From Plasmodium coatneyi (lineage: Eukaryota > Apicomplexa > Aconoidasida > Haemosporida > Plasmodiidae): a stretch of 64,000 bases of DNA. The DNA lies in NCBI RefSeq assembly GCF_001680005.1, contig NC_033560.1:747501-811500 (forward strand), in the 5' to 3' direction. Made by a program: the position numbers and the translations under genes. The notes under the pieces were generated by a model. The model searched no databases. It saw only the letters and a program-made list of their open reading frames with translations, and was not told where the DNA came from. Numbering within the stretch: position 1 is the stretch's first letter; every line of letters starts with the position of its first letter. Of this stretch, positions 22,454 to 34,600 are shown one piece after another.

Positions 22454-25400
22454 ATGTACCGAACGGGGAGAAGGGCCACCTACCTGCTCTTTTTCCTCAT
22501 TAGCAGCCTTTTCATTTGGGAGGAACAGAATAGCAAACGGGTGAGTTCATTTTCGGGGGGGTTGTCCCCCTTGGGGGTGAGGCGCACCTTCTTCATCGGT
22601 GGGCCCCTGCAGAGGGAGGACCGGACATGGGGAAGTGGCTCCCAACGGACCAGACAACCGCTTGACGGGGTGCAGAAAAAGCACCTCCAGGTGGACAGGG
22701 CGGTAGGCACTTCCAAGCGGGGTGCAGCGAATGGCAGGCTGTTCTACAGTTTGGGGAGGCACCCCGTGGAACAAAGGTCCGAAAATGGGGAAACATATGA
22801 ACGGTTATCTGATCGATCAGGTGTAAATGTATATTGGCGCACATCTACGCGGAACCCCCCCCTCCGCATGAGCGATGAAGAATACACGATAAATTCGGAC
22901 GACTACACGGAGAAGGCCTGGGAAGCCATAACCACATTGAACAAAATAGGAGAGAAGTATGAGTCAGCTTATGTAGAAGCGGAGATGCTTCTCCTGGCGT
23001 TGCTGAATGACGGACCAGAAGGTCTAGCACAGAGAATCCTAAAGGAGAGTGGTATCGACACAGAGCTACTCATCCAAGAAATAGACGAATACTTAAAGAA
23101 GCAGCCCAAAATGCCCAGCGGATTCGGAGAACAGAAAATACTAGGAAGAACCTTACAAGCAGTGTTAGGAACAAGCAAAAGGTTGAAAAAGGAATTCCAC
23201 GATGAGTATATATCGATAGAGCATCTCCTCCTCGGGATCATCGCAGAGGATTCCAAATTCACTCGTCCATGGTTGCTGAAATACAATGTGAATTACGAAA
23301 AAGTGAAAAAAGCAACAGAGAGAGTTCGTGGGAAGAAAAAGGTAACTTCTAAAACGCCGGAAATGACTTACCAAGCGTTGGAAAAGTACAGTCGTGATTT
23401 GACTGCTTTGGCTAGAGCAGGGAAATTAGATCCCGTTATTGGAAGAGATACAGAAATAAGGAGAGCCATTCAAATTCTTTCCAGACGGACAAAGAACAAC
23501 CCCATCCTTTTAGGAGACCCAGGGGTTGGCAAAACTGCAATCGTCGAAGGGTTAGCCATAAAAATTGTTCAAGGAGATGTTCCGGATTCTTTGAAGGGGC
23601 GCAAATTAGTATCCCTAGATTTGTCTTCTCTAATCGCTGGAGCGAAGTACAGAGGTGACTTTGAAGAGAGACTGAAAGCTATATTGAAAGAAGTACAAGA
23701 CGCTGAAGGACAGGTCGTTATGTTTATTGACGAAATACACACGGTCGTCGGGGCAGGGGCAGTGGCGGAAGGAGCTCTTGACGCAGGGAACATACTGAAG
23801 CCCATGCTTGCCAGAGGAGAGTTAAGATGCATTGGTGCAACGACAGTGAGTGAATACAGACAGTTTATAGAAAAGGATAAAGCTTTGGAGAGGAGGTTCC
23901 AGCAAATCTTAGTAGAACAACCGAGTGTGGATGAAGCCATTAGCATTTTAAGGGGACTAAAGGAAAGGTATGAGGTGCACCATGGGGTCCGTATTTTAGA
24001 CTCAGCGCTGATCCAAGCAGCTGTTCTGTCTGATCGATATATCAGCTATAGGTTCCTTCCCGATAAGGCCATCGACCTGATCGACGAGGCGGCGTCGAAT
24101 TTAAAAATCCAACTGTCCAGCAAGCCAATCCAACTGGATAACATTGAAAAGCAGCTCGTTCAGCTGGAAATGGAAAAAATTTCCATCCTGGGGGATAGCC
24201 CAAGGGGGGGCAGCACCAGCGTCAGTAGCAGTGGTAGACATGGTGGCCCCGCCCAAGGGGAAGAAGCCCCCGTTGATTATTCACAGAGCCCCAATTTTTT
24301 GAAAAAAAAAATTAACGAGAAGGAGATCAACCGACTGAAGATGATAGACCACATAATGAGTCAACTAAGGAAGGAACAGAAAAGCATCCTAGAATCATGG
24401 TCGACTGAAAAAAGTTACGTCGATAACATCCGTGCCATTAAGGAAAGAATAGACGTTGTAAAAATAGAAATAGAAAAAGCCGAGAGGTACTTTGACCTGA
24501 ACAGAGCAGCTGAGTTGAGATTTGAAACGTTGCCAGATTTAGAGAAGCAGCTGAAAAAGGCAGAAGATAACTACTTAAATGACATTCCAGAAAGGAGTAG
24601 AATGTTGAAAGATGAAGTGACCAGCGAAGATATCATGCACATTATTAGCCTATCCACTGGAATACGATTGAATAAGTTGCAAAAGTCGGAAAAGGAGAAA
24701 ATTCTAAACCTGGAAAATGAACTACATAAACAGATCATCGGGCAGGATGACGCCGTAAGGATTGTTTCTAAAGCGGTACAAAGGTCTAGAGTAGGGATGA
24801 ATGATCCGAAAAGACCTATTGCCTCGTTGATGTTTCTTGGCCCTACCGGAGTTGGAAAGACAGAACTATCCAAGGTACTGGCAGATGTACTGTTCGACAC
24901 ACCAGATGCAGTGATCCACTTTGATATGTCCGAATACATGGAAAAGCACTCCATTAGTAAACTGATTGGAGCTGCGCCTGGATATGTTGGCTACGAACAA
25001 GGAGGTCTCCTAACAGACGCAGTGAGGAAGAAACCCTACTCCATTATCCTATTCGATGAAATAGAAAAGGCACACCCGGATGTATACAATTTGCTATTAC
25101 GTGTGATTGAGGAAGGGAAGTTAACAGACACTAAAGGGAACCTTGCAAATTTTAGAAACACAATCATCATTTTTACGTCCAACCTAGGTAGCCAAAGCAT
25201 CCTTGATCTAGCCAACGATCCAAACAAAAAGGAGAAAATAAAAGAACAGGTCATGAAATCCGTACGGGAAACTTTCCGACCTGAATTCTACAACCGTATC
25301 GATGACCACGTTATCTTCGATAGTTTGTCCAAAAAGGAACTCAAGCAAATTGCAAACATTGAAATAGAAAAAGTCGCTAATAGACTTATCGACAAAAATT

Positions 25401-25609
25401 TTAAAATATCCATTGATGACGCCGTTTTTTCCTACATTGTTGATAAGGCATATGACCCTGCCTTTGGCGCCAGACCGTTGAAAAGAGTGATCCAGTCGGA
25501 AATCGAGACAGAAATTGCCGTCCGAATTTTGAACGAGACCTTCGTCGAGAATGATACGATCCGCGTGTCCCTCAAGGATGGTGCGCTGCACTTTTCAAAG
25601 AGTAACTAA
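22454..25609 (+). CDS. ClpB1: ClpB-type AAA+ chaperone, apicoplast (ClpB1)
   Basis: ClpB/HSP100 hexamers disaggregate proteins by threading them through the ring with ATP. A single 1,051-residue frame opens with a hydrophobic signal-like segment (TYLLFFLISSLFIW, residues 9-22) and a basic transit-like stretch to about residue 140, as expected for the apicoplast. Then come a Clp N-domain with two repeats (about 150-295) and NBD1 with Walker A GDPGVGKT (354-361) and Walker B VMFIDE (about 423-428). A long coiled-coil middle domain follows, which marks it as ClpB and not ClpC. NBD2 has GPTGVGKT (796-803) and ILFDEIEKAHPDV. A Gly/Ser-rich insert lies at about residue 580. The C-terminal small domain (GARPLKRVIQ) is intact. 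It is convergent with the HSP20 gene, another chaperone. Confidence 0.95.
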   Translation: MYRTGRRATYLLFFLISSLFIWEEQNSKRVSSFSGGLSPLGVRRTFFIGGPLQREDRTWGSGSQRTRQPLDGVQKKHLQVDRAVGTSKRGAANGRLFYSLGRHPVEQRSENGETYERLSDRSGVNVYWRTSTRNPPLRMSDEEYTINSDDYTEKAWEAITTLNKIGEKYESAYVEAEMLLLALLNDGPEGLAQRILKESGIDTELLIQEIDEYLKKQPKMPSGFGEQKILGRTLQAVLGTSKRLKKEFHDEYISIEHLLLGIIAEDSKFTRPWLLKYNVNYEKVKKATERVRGKKKVTSKTPEMTYQALEKYSRDLTALARAGKLDPVIGRDTEIRRAIQILSRRTKNNPILLGDPGVGKTAIVEGLAIKIVQGDVPDSLKGRKLVSLDLSSLIAGAKYRGDFEERLKAILKEVQDAEGQVVMFIDEIHTVVGAGAVAEGALDAGNILKPMLARGELRCIGATTVSEYRQFIEKDKALERRFQQILVEQPSVDEAISILRGLKERYEVHHGVRILDSALIQAAVLSDRYISYRFLPDKAIDLIDEAASNLKIQLSSKPIQLDNIEKQLVQLEMEKISILGDSPRGGSTSVSSSGRHGGPAQGEEAPVDYSQSPNFLKKKINEKEINRLKMIDHIMSQLRKEQKSILESWSTEKSYVDNIRAIKERIDVVKIEIEKAERYFDLNRAAELRFETLPDLEKQLKKAEDNYLNDIPERSRMLKDEVTSEDIMHIISLSTGIRLNKLQKSEKEKILNLENELHKQIIGQDDAVRIVSKAVQRSRVGMNDPKRPIASLMFLGPTGVGKTELSKVLADVLFDTPDAVIHFDMSEYMEKHSISKLIGAAPGYVGYEQGGLLTDAVRKKPYSIILFDEIEKAHPDVYNLLLRVIEEGKLTDTKGNLANFRNTIIIFTSNLGSQSILDLANDPNKKEKIKEQVMKSVRETFRPEFYNRIDDHVIFDSLSKKELKQIANIEIEKVANRLIDKNFKISIDDAVFSYIVDKAYDPAFGARPLKRVIQSEIETEIAVRILNETFVENDTIRVSLKDGALHFSKSN

Positions 25610-26449
25610 CGGGTGAACCAAGAGGTGTCCGCATTGGTTGGACCGCTTAACCCACGTAACTGGATGCTACTTCCCACTTATTAACTGTGCGTATCTACCC
25701 GCGTCCACTTTTTTGTAACTGACACCCTGTTTACCATGTTTACCATGTTCGTACCACTAACCTTCAACCCCCCAATTGTTAGTACTTCCTCTTTTTTTTT
25801 TTCCTTTTTTAAATGCCTGTTCGAGCAAACATTGAATAATTGTCAAACAAAATTGTCAAACGGGATGAAAGGGATGTGTGTGCATATTTCCCTTCCCTTT
25901 TAGTCTATATTTACGAAAAAAAAAAAAAAAAAAAAAAAAAGTGGGGAAGATGTAGAGGCGGTCTCGGTTTGACCCCTCGTTCGTGCGTCGATGCACCAGC
26001 GCTGTTTGACCTTTTGTATAAGTCCATGCTTAAGCGGGGCGGAAAAAAAAAGCTAAGCAGAAAGGACAAATAAGGTGTGTATATGGGCATACGATGAGAT
26101 AACAACCCCAACGTGTTGTGCTTACACGTTAGCAAAACCGTGGGAACTCTTCACCAGGAGAAAAAATGGTGCATGTAATGAAAAAAAAAAAAAAAGAAAA
26201 ACTCGACTTTTCCATGTCTTCATCTGTGTGCTTCGTCTGGAAAGTGGTTTATGCGCTTATCCGTTTTGACGTGTTAGCCGAGTTGACTTTTTTTTTTTTT
26301 CATCTCCCTCCTAACCATCGTGTATTTCCACCTTGTGCATGTAGGAGAACTGTTTGCACTCCATTTTTATTTCCAGGATTCCTGCGGGGTTAACAAGTGG
26401 GGTTAAGTGGTACGGTTAAGAAGTAGAATATTGGGTTATGCAGTGCGAA
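25610..26449. other. Convergent intergenic region between ClpB1 and HSP20
   Basis: 0.84 kb containing a poly(A) run at 25916-25940 and shorter A and T runs near 26180 and 26290. No gene was recognised. Only 3' ends are expected. Confidence 0.5.
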
Positions 26450-27052
26450 TCAGATGCTTTTTATTTGCTCAGTCCAGCTGTCCTTACCATTCTTGTAAAC
26501 GGCTTGGGCCGTGTCGTCGAGGATGTTGTGCGGGAGCTTGAAAATCCTTTTGAAGTAACCCACCTCCCTCTCCTTCGCATGCAGGATCAAGTTATCTCCG
26601 TACGTTTCGAATAGCTCCGTCTGTGACCTGGGTCCAGACACAGTGAGCATCCCCTCTCCTATTTCCACGTCGATATCTTCAATTTTAAACCCTGGAATGT
26701 CCAACACCAGGATGGCTTGGCACTTCTCAGAGTCATACATGATATCCACCTTGGGTCTGAAGGTAATTTGCTTTTTTAAATTTTTGTCCGGCTCTATTTC
26801 CAGGATGGTGTTCGGGCTGACGAGCGTGTTCTTCTTCTTGGGGATCGACGGCTTCTCCTTCTGCGCGGTGTGAACGGTGTGACGTTAGCGATGTGCTAGG
26901 TGTTGGCAATGTGTGCGGTATTTGCGATGTGCACGGCGTTGGCAATGCTCGGGCGGTGCCTGCAACCAGGCAACACTTACTATATCCATTCTGTGGTCGG
27001 GGACCAACTTCACTTCTCCCTTGTCAGCACAGCCGGCACATAAGCAATTCAT
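26450..27052 (-). CDS. HSP20: Small heat shock protein HSP20 (alpha-crystallin domain)
   Basis: Two exons, 27052-26981 (24 codons) and 26860-26450, join in phase 0 to give 160 residues. The N-terminus has a CxxxC-type cysteine group (MNCLCAGCADKGE). The alpha-crystallin domain begins near residue 55 (FRPKVDIMYDSEKCQAILVLDIPGF) and shows the usual beta-strand pattern IEDIDVEIGEGMLTVSGPR, then EREVGYFKRIFKLPHNI. The canonical sHSP motif for strand eight is recognisable as VGYFKRIFKLP. The C-terminal IxI motif used for oligomer assembly is not obvious. In P. berghei an HSP20 is needed for normal sporozoite motility. I recall the orthologue lying beside ClpB1 in P. falciparum, which agrees with this order. 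Confidence 0.88.
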
Positions 27053-28442
27053 TGTGATGAAGTGGGCGCAAGTAAGATAGAGGAAAAAATAAAAATGAAC
27101 AAACAAACAAACAAACAAATGAGCAAATACACAGCACGCAGATAGCAAAACAAGGGGGGGAAGTGTGACTACAACAGCAGGGGCGCGTCCTCCGAAGGAT
27201 CCCTTTTCGTTCTTCTTCCAACAATTAACAGTTGTGAGAAGGCTACGTTCACCTGATGGAGGCACAATCAACTGGTGGAAATTAAAAATAGACAAACAGG
27301 ATGGTCAGAAAAAAAATAGCGTAACAGGAAGATGTGGGTGGGTGAGGCAGGTTAACTGGTCAGCTAAATGTTTTAAAAAAAGAGCCAAAAAAGATAAAAA
27401 AGGTAAAAAAGACAAAGAAAAAAAAAAATAAAAAAAATAAAACGAAAACACAGTTGGGTAATCCGCTAAGGGAACAACTAAGTGTGCAGTTTAGCCGTTC
27501 GGGCAAAGCTGAGTGACTGTTCCCGTTTTTCCAATTCTGCGTGCCACTCAGACGGGAAGGCACTGCACAGAAATTAACAGAAGCTGCAACAGGGTGAAAG
27601 ACGCAGTTAAGTGGCAACAATCGAGGGCTTAAAAAAAGACAAAAAAGCACAACAAGTGGGAACGTAAAAAAAACGCAACAAGTGGAAGAGTTAAAAAACA
27701 ACAGAAAGGGGGACAGAAAAGGATAGCGAGGAAACACGTGCAGAAAACAAAGTTGCTACAGAAACAAATTTATGAAAGCGTTTTTCAGGCTTTTTCCTTT
27801 TTCCAGCTTAACAAAAAAAAAAAAAAAAAAAAAAAAATCCTGCACCAAATTGAAGCGCAAACAAGCCGCTGCAACTTTTGTAAGTGCTGTTGTTTTTTTT
27901 TTTTTTTTATGAGCTGTTCATATTTTTTTTTTCCGCCATTTGTTCATATATTTTTTTCCCATTTAGCAACATTTTAAAATTCTATAAAGTAACTAAGGGT
28001 GGCACAGCAAACGATGTGTGAGTTGCCAGACGGGAGGAAGCCTGTAGTTTCCAGATGGAAGTAATTCACGTCTGCGCAAAGTTGGGAAATGCCATGGGTG
28101 TGCATAAATGCTATGCCAGCAAGTGGAAGGGGGTGAGATACTCACGGAGCAGCCATTTTGGGGGGCACACCTGTTTAAGTTATCGAACAGTGGTGTTAAG
28201 AAGAAAAATACCTGCAGAAGGGTCAAATGGGCTTACCTGCCCGCGTGCAACCATATCAACGGATGCGGGGACATTCCTACAACTTTGTGTGCACGTAACC
28301 CTGTCAGAACGTGGAACATGCAATTTTTTTTTCCTGCACGCAATGGCTAGCAGTGCAGAACTGCCTGAACGGCAATACTTTTTTTCCAGGTAGCTATTAA
28401 TTTTGATGTAGGAAAAAACGTTTTACCACCTTTTCTGGTCAT

Positions 28443-28478
<36 letters not shown>

Positions 28479-28932
28479 GGAATGCAAATCAAATAAGTTA
28501 GCTAGCAGGGCTACCTTCCTGCTGTACTTAAAAAAAAGAATGGCCCAGGGGAATTTCATGTCTACACAGTTGCAGAGGATGAACTAGCAGAAATGCGCTT
28601 AGAATTAACGCTTTCTTGAATTACGTACTTCCACTTGGGACAGAAAAAAAAGTAAAATGGTGACTTAGAGGTGCATAGGCATATGCATATGCCGAATGGG
28701 GAAATGGTCATTCTATACATGGGACACATTTGTGTAAAAAAAAAAAAATTCTTCCAATTTTACTACTTTTATGCCATTCGTACTGACTTCATTCTGTGAA
28801 AATTAGTTCCTTCACATGTGCTGGTATGAAGATAACTACACATGTGTGTGTTTATTCCTGTTTTATCTTCCCAAGTATGGAGGTACTAGTTCTTCCCGAG
28901 CCACTAAAGGGGAAGAAATAAAAAAGCATTTT
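27053..28932. other. Intergenic: HSP20 upstream region and EF-hand gene 3' region
   Basis: 1.9 kb without a convincing gene. It holds a (CAAA)n microsatellite at 27096-27120, A-rich sequence 27365-27445, poly(A) at 27812-27836 and poly(T) at 28446-28474. Both flanking genes are on the minus strand, so the part near 27053 should carry the HSP20 promoter. This is one of the longest gene-free intervals of the core block. Confidence 0.45.
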
Positions 28933-29856
28933 CTATGGACGTGATCCAGACGGTGAAACCAAATGGTCGTTACGGATGCATGCCAACTGTTACATGGACC
29001 AGGTATGCAACATGCATTTTTTTTTTTTTTCTCTCTTTGCATACCGCTAGAAAATCTTCCAAGTCGATCGCGCCGTCTTTGTTAAAATCCATTGCTTCGA
29101 ATAGCTTCTGTGAGTCCGTGTGTGTGACGCATGTGAACTCCTTGTCTTTGAGCATCTGCATGAGCTTGGTCAGGGGGATGACCTGTTTGTTCTCTTCCTT
29201 TTCGGTAACTGCGTGGAGGGGGTAAAAAAAAAACCGTGATCATTATTAGAGGTGGGTGACAGGGCAAGCAAAGATATATGGCGACGCTAGCAAAAGTGGA
29301 TGTCTCCCTTACTGGCATATTTCTGGAACTCCAACTCGATGTCTATTTTGCTAAACCCCTGGAAGAAATTTTTAAAGTACTGAGTATCAATATCGATGAC
29401 CGCTTGGATGAACTCCCCAAAGTCAATGAGGTTGTTCTGATCCATGTCGTAGTTTTGGAACAAATTATATTTTTCCAGACTCCAATCACTTTTTTGCAAA
29501 TCCGCATGGGAGATGTAATTGTCGTTGTCTCTGTCCATTTTGTTGAAGGCTTCTCTCCAGATAGCCAAGTCCTTGTCATCGTATTCGTTTAGAATTGGGA
29601 ACTGTTCTCTCCATTCATTGATCTTGGAGTCGTGTATTTTCTTCTTCGTGCTTTCTGCCCAATACCTTGTTAGGTGTTTCTTTTCCATGGGGAAGCATCC
29701 ACTGGAGGGGTGAGTTATGAAGTGGGCACCCTCCTTTGCATATCCCTTCTCCCAGGAGGAGAAGTTCCCCCCTATGGAAATGTCCCCTAAAACGTTACGC
29801 CATGCTGTGTCCCTACGCGTCCGTGCACGTAGCACCTTCTGTAGACCACTCTGCAT
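28933..29856 (-). CDS. EF-hand calcium-binding protein
   Basis: Exon 1 runs 29856-29313 (ATG start) and exon 2 29208-29045, joined in frame. A third small exon 28986-28933 is proposed, giving about 253 residues. Three canonical EF-hand loops are visible: DRDNDNYISHAD (residues 108-119), DMDQNNLIDFGE (137-148) and DFNKDGAIDLED in exon 2. Each has acidic residues at positions 1, 3, 5 and 12. The first about 90 residues are not EF-hand-like and contain a basic start and a GYAKEGAHF segment. No kinase or other catalytic domain is present, so it is a sensor or regulatory subunit rather than a CDPK. The last intron would be only 58 bases. If it is not spliced, the frame instead ends at 28970 with an artificial-looking Lys-rich tail. 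The C-terminus is therefore uncertain, but the EF-hand call is firm. Confidence 0.8.
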
Positions 29857-31684
29857 GGTCCACCGTGGGGGTTATCTCTTTCAAGGGGAGGGGGTGACCG
29901 CACAGGTAAAGGACACAGGGATGGGAGGCAGATTTCCCTTGCGTTTCAAAGCTGGAAGGACGCGTGGAAAGCAGGGTGTGCTGGGCTACTTCCAATTCTT
30001 TTTTGTGGATGCTTGCGTTTGGGGATATTCCTCCTGTTTTTTTTTCTTTTTCAGCTACGTTAACTGTTTGGTGGTTCCACTTTTCCACGCGGTGATACTA
30101 GCCGATACACTTACCAGCAGTCGATCGGTGAAAAAGTACGCTGGGAAAAAGAACGAAAAAAGGGGGGAAAGATATAACTCCGCTAGAGAAACCCATTTAC
30201 ATCTAGCGCGCTGCTAATCCTACAGGTTGGTCATTTTTTTTTTTTTTTTCCTTTTTTTTTTAGCTCCTGTGGGGCGTTACCGGCTTGGTGTTAACTCCGT
30301 TTCACCTTTCCATTTGCGCTGCACTGAGCTACTACCCCCGTGCATAGCTTATCAAAAAAAAAAAAAAAAAAAAAAAGGCAACCCCCAATGGCGACACTCC
30401 CTTCAACTGATTAGTACTTTCGGGAACGGAAAAAAGGAGAGATATAAACTCGAGAAGGAAGCATTACCGTGGCGCTTCTCAAATTCTTGGGTGTGTAGTC
30501 TGGTTTGCATTGCATAGCACTTGTGGCTAAGTTCATTCGTGCGTTTTGCAGCGACCATACGGCGGTACAACTGGTGAGGAGTGACCAGTCACTCCCACAC
30601 ACACACACCCTTCCTGTGAGTAGATACATACGTGTGTGTAGAGAAACAGAGGAGAAGTCTTACACGTAGAAGGGTGCTGCTGTTGGGGCAGACGCGGGGA
30701 TGGACCCGTAACCCACCGTTCCTACCCCCTCTGCATGACTCAACGTAAAAAGGGAGCAATAACCGAAGGAGGAGAAATGACAACGTAATAAATGCAGCTA
30801 TGACCCTTCCCCATTTTTCTTTTTTCCCCCCTAAACATAAATCAACTTTCTATAAACACGCAAATGCAAACGGTGGAGACTTGACCGATAAGAATACACG
30901 CATGTCTCCTCACAACGTTCCCATAATTAAACACCGCTTTGAATTCATCCTCTTCTTCCCCCACATTACCATCCTCCCAATTGGTTTAACCCACCGAACA
31001 GTCATACACATGAGTTGTGTGTCTGGGAGGACTCCTCCAGGTGCATTCACCATGAGAAGAAGATAAACTGTGCATGCAGACGGAGGGAAAATTAAACATA
31101 TGTGTTAAGTTACGTGTCCTCGTTTCTAGTCATACGTCCCTATATGTACGAGGAGGGTCTTCTGTTTTATTTTCTTCCTTTTTAAAGGGATACACATTGG
31201 AAGGGAGAAAAGCAATTTACGAGACAGACGAAGCGGAAAAAAAAAAAAAAAAAAGGACCACGCGCCGTTGACAGAAGTGCCTTTTTTTCTCCCTGTCAGA
31301 CATGTACACATGTATGGGTAGACATCTCCGTTGTTTTTTTTTTTTTTTTTTTGGAGAAAAGGTCTCCATCCCGTGAGGGAGAAAAATATTAAATGTTCTT
31401 CTGTGCAATTTGTCCTGTCCGCCTTTCCTCTGCCCCCTTCAACACCAACCGTAAATTACCCTCCTTCGCGGAAGACACGCTCACATGGGGAGAGCGGGCC
31501 TACGCGCTGTTGTCCTTTTCCTTCTTCTTCACCTGGGCGTGTCCCGCACGACGGACGATGGGGATCCACCGGAAAGACCGAACACCTACTCCCTCCATTT
31601 TAACAATGTCGCAAGGAAAAAAAAAAAAAAAAAAAAAAAAGGCAACAAAAATGAACAAATAAAACGAAAAAATAAAACGAAAAA
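29857..31684. promoter_or_regulatory. Divergent upstream region of EF-hand gene (-) and HAP2-family gene (+)
   Basis: 1.8 kb between two start codons, with poly(T) near 30234-30262 and 31335-31352 and poly(A) near 30355-30376, 31239-31254 and 31618-31640. An alternative ATG at 31485 opens a frame beginning MGRAGLRAVVLFLLLHLG, which looks like a signal peptide, but no good donor links it to the HAP2-family exons. Promoters of both genes must be in this interval. Confidence 0.45.
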
Positions 31685-34600
31685 ATGAATAGACAAAACG
31701 CAGTGCAAAACAGATCGGTGTTGTGGAGTGTCGTATGCCTGTCCTCTGTGTTACCCTTCACCCACCACTTCACGGCACCGCTCGTTTTCCCCCCCTCCAC
31801 GTCACAGAAGCAAAGATACGTAGTTCGAAGGGATGTGGGGTCTCCCTACAGAAGTTTCTTCCTTTACGTCGAGGAGGTTCACAAGACATCCGTCGTTTAC
31901 CCCCTCAGATATGTTAACGTGAGTTCGCTGTAGCAATTAGGCAGAGGGGTCCACCAAAGGGATGCCACTTCCATCAACACCGTCATGCCATACGATAACC
32001 TAACTGATCGTTCTAACCACCCCCCCCTAAAGGACTTCCCCATTAAATACTTCGAGAAAATTGTTCCATACACACGGAGGGAAATAAAGGGAAAAAAATT
32101 AAAGCATTTTTGTGAAGAAAAAAAAAAGCTCTACGAAAATGTGGACAGTCGGGAGATCTGCTTCTGCTGCTACTGCAGTCCGCACCCCGTCTTCCCTCTC
32201 TACTCCCGCCTAAAGTACCAGAGGCAGAAGATCCTTTGTCGCAGGAGGGGTAGGATCGCCAACTAAGCAATGGTAACAATTAGTAGTTTCCTCTTCCTTT
32301 TCACTCACTCTCTTTCCGCTTTATTTACACCCCCTCAGTGACGGACGGGGAGGAGACAGTCATTCTAACCCTAAAATGCTTAAAAAAAAGCAAAAGAAAG
32401 TACCACGCCTTTTTCGTGCAAAGGAGCTCAAACTCCTTCATGGTTAAAGTTACCTTCCAGGAGTTCAGTAAGTAAACCAAGTGTAGCGCATGCTTGTCTG
32501 GGCAGGCAACTTACCTTTCGCTTTATTACCCCCCCATCATATGTCCTTTCTTGTTCTCTGTGCAGATCTAACCGACGAGTTTTTCCTGAGTAGAAATGTA
32601 AGTCACACTGAGGGGAGCTCCCCTAATGAGGGAGAGAGAAAAAAACTACATGTCCCCTCTTCCCTGCACAGGACAAGTCGGCACTGGAGAGAAGAACCTA
32701 CCTGCTGGATCCCTCGAACAGTGAAATAGATGACGGTGCGGAGGAGGCAGGAAAAAGAGTCCACAGCGTGGTGGTAAAGTGGGACGAAGGAGGAATGTTC
32801 CCTCGTTGCGTAACCACAAAATAGAACACCAATTTCTTCCCTCCCTTTAGAGGTATTCAATGTGAGACTGAAGTTCCTCGCGGAGAGGACACACCGGGTA
32901 AGTGGTGGACCCTCAGGGGTACCAACCAAAGCAGAGGTAGACACGTGTCACACACGTTTCCCCAACCTGACGAACCAACCGAACCTCCTCACCACAGGGA
33001 GATTCCATTGAGGGGAACTACCTTTTCCTCGATTCGGACGTGTTTAAAAGAAGGGTAAAAGAAAAGAAAAACTGAAGGTGCATCCTTCACGAATGGGTGG
33101 ACATGATGAATTGAGACACCACGTGGCTTTCTCTCCGACCTCTTATTCTTAACGCTATTGTATCGTTTGTAGGTAGTGTTGGATGACTCCTTCGCAGGTT
33201 TTTTTTTTTTTTTTTGTATTTGTGCCCCTTGAGCACTATCCCAGATGGGGTAGACGTGCTTGGCGGGATGACCCTGCATTCGTAATTTCATCGACACGCC
33301 GTTCACACCACTTGGTCGTTGCTTCTCCCCACCGGCGTAGATGAGGAGGTCTTGGAGAATGGCCTCATCGTGAACGCGGACCACGTAGACGAGAAGGGCA
33401 CCGAATGCAAAAAAGTCACGGCCTATCCAAACGTGTGGGAAGAGAAAAAAGGTTTCTGTAAGTATGGAAGGAACCACTGCCTGAAGGGGCAGCTTGCCCA
33501 GTTTATCTACTTGGAGGGGAAGCTAGACGTGAAGAAGCGGCTGCGGCATAACTATTCGTTTTTCATGGGGAGGAAGACCCCCTTGGGGGGGCGTACTATT
33601 AACGGTTCAAGGAGCGATCATGGGGACAATCCTGCAGGTAATTCAAACCATGCAAATGATGCCAACTTCGCTACCGCCCCGCCGGACCTCGAGGAGGACT
33701 ACCACATGAGCCTGCAAAAACGAGCACACAACTTTGCGGAAATAACATCACACAACGGGGAGGGTCTACAGATAACCCACGAAGAAGACGTCCTCGGAGA
33801 GTCAGTCTCCCTTGTTCACATGCTAAGCAACTGCTACGACTTTAACAACCAAGTTGATCCGTCCTGCTCGGTGTATATAAGCATATGGAATGCAGAGGAG
33901 GTAGAGAAGGAAGTGAAGGTTTCTATTACCTGTGAGAGGAGGATCATGGCTGATGAGACTACACTTAGGAGGAATGTTATATTGGCGAAAAAGGGGGAGA
34001 GCAGTGTGGTCATTAAATTTAAACCTGCCGTAGATTTGCTTGTCACCCCGTGTAGAGTGGTGGTGCAGCGTCAGAAACGCTCAGACGAACTGCAGCAGCA
34101 GCAGAAGGGGAACATCCGGGGGGAGTCTCCACCGAGCAGCACGGCAGGGGGGGACAACCATAAGGATGGAAATACAAACGGTAATACAGTTGGTAATGAA
34201 GACAGCCGAGAAGCGAACGGGCAGTACTTCACGTTTTCCGTTGGGAGCAATGGCGAAAAGGAAGAAACAGCAGAGAGGATCATTTGGGACAGCCCCCTCC
34301 AGTTTAATGACGTCCCTTGGGATATCATCCAAATGCATAAAAAAAGACTTGAACTCCTCGAAGGAGAAGACTATGGTCCACCTGGAGAAGGAGTCCTAGG
34401 AAAGTACACAGGGAAAGTAGCAAATTACTTCAGTGGTTGTCGAACAAGTGTGAAAGTTTTTTTTCTCCTCGTGTGTGTCATCCTTGTGGGTATCTTCGTC
34501 CTCCCAAGCGTGCACCCACTCAACGGGCTCCTACTTAAAAGGAAGTGGTTCTACACCTTGCGGAAGATTCGCATGCTTTTCGTTTGGGCGATACAGGACG

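Noticed and set aside
29717..30217. 166-codon frame on the plus strand
   Set aside because: It is antisense to the EF-hand exon 1 and then runs into upstream homopolymers; no family resemblance.
31485..31688. Frame starting with a good signal-peptide-like sequence before the HAP2-family gene
   Set aside because: It ends in a poly(A)-encoded lysine run and has no usable splice donor to the following exons, so the ATG at 31685 was preferred. Kept as an alternative start only.
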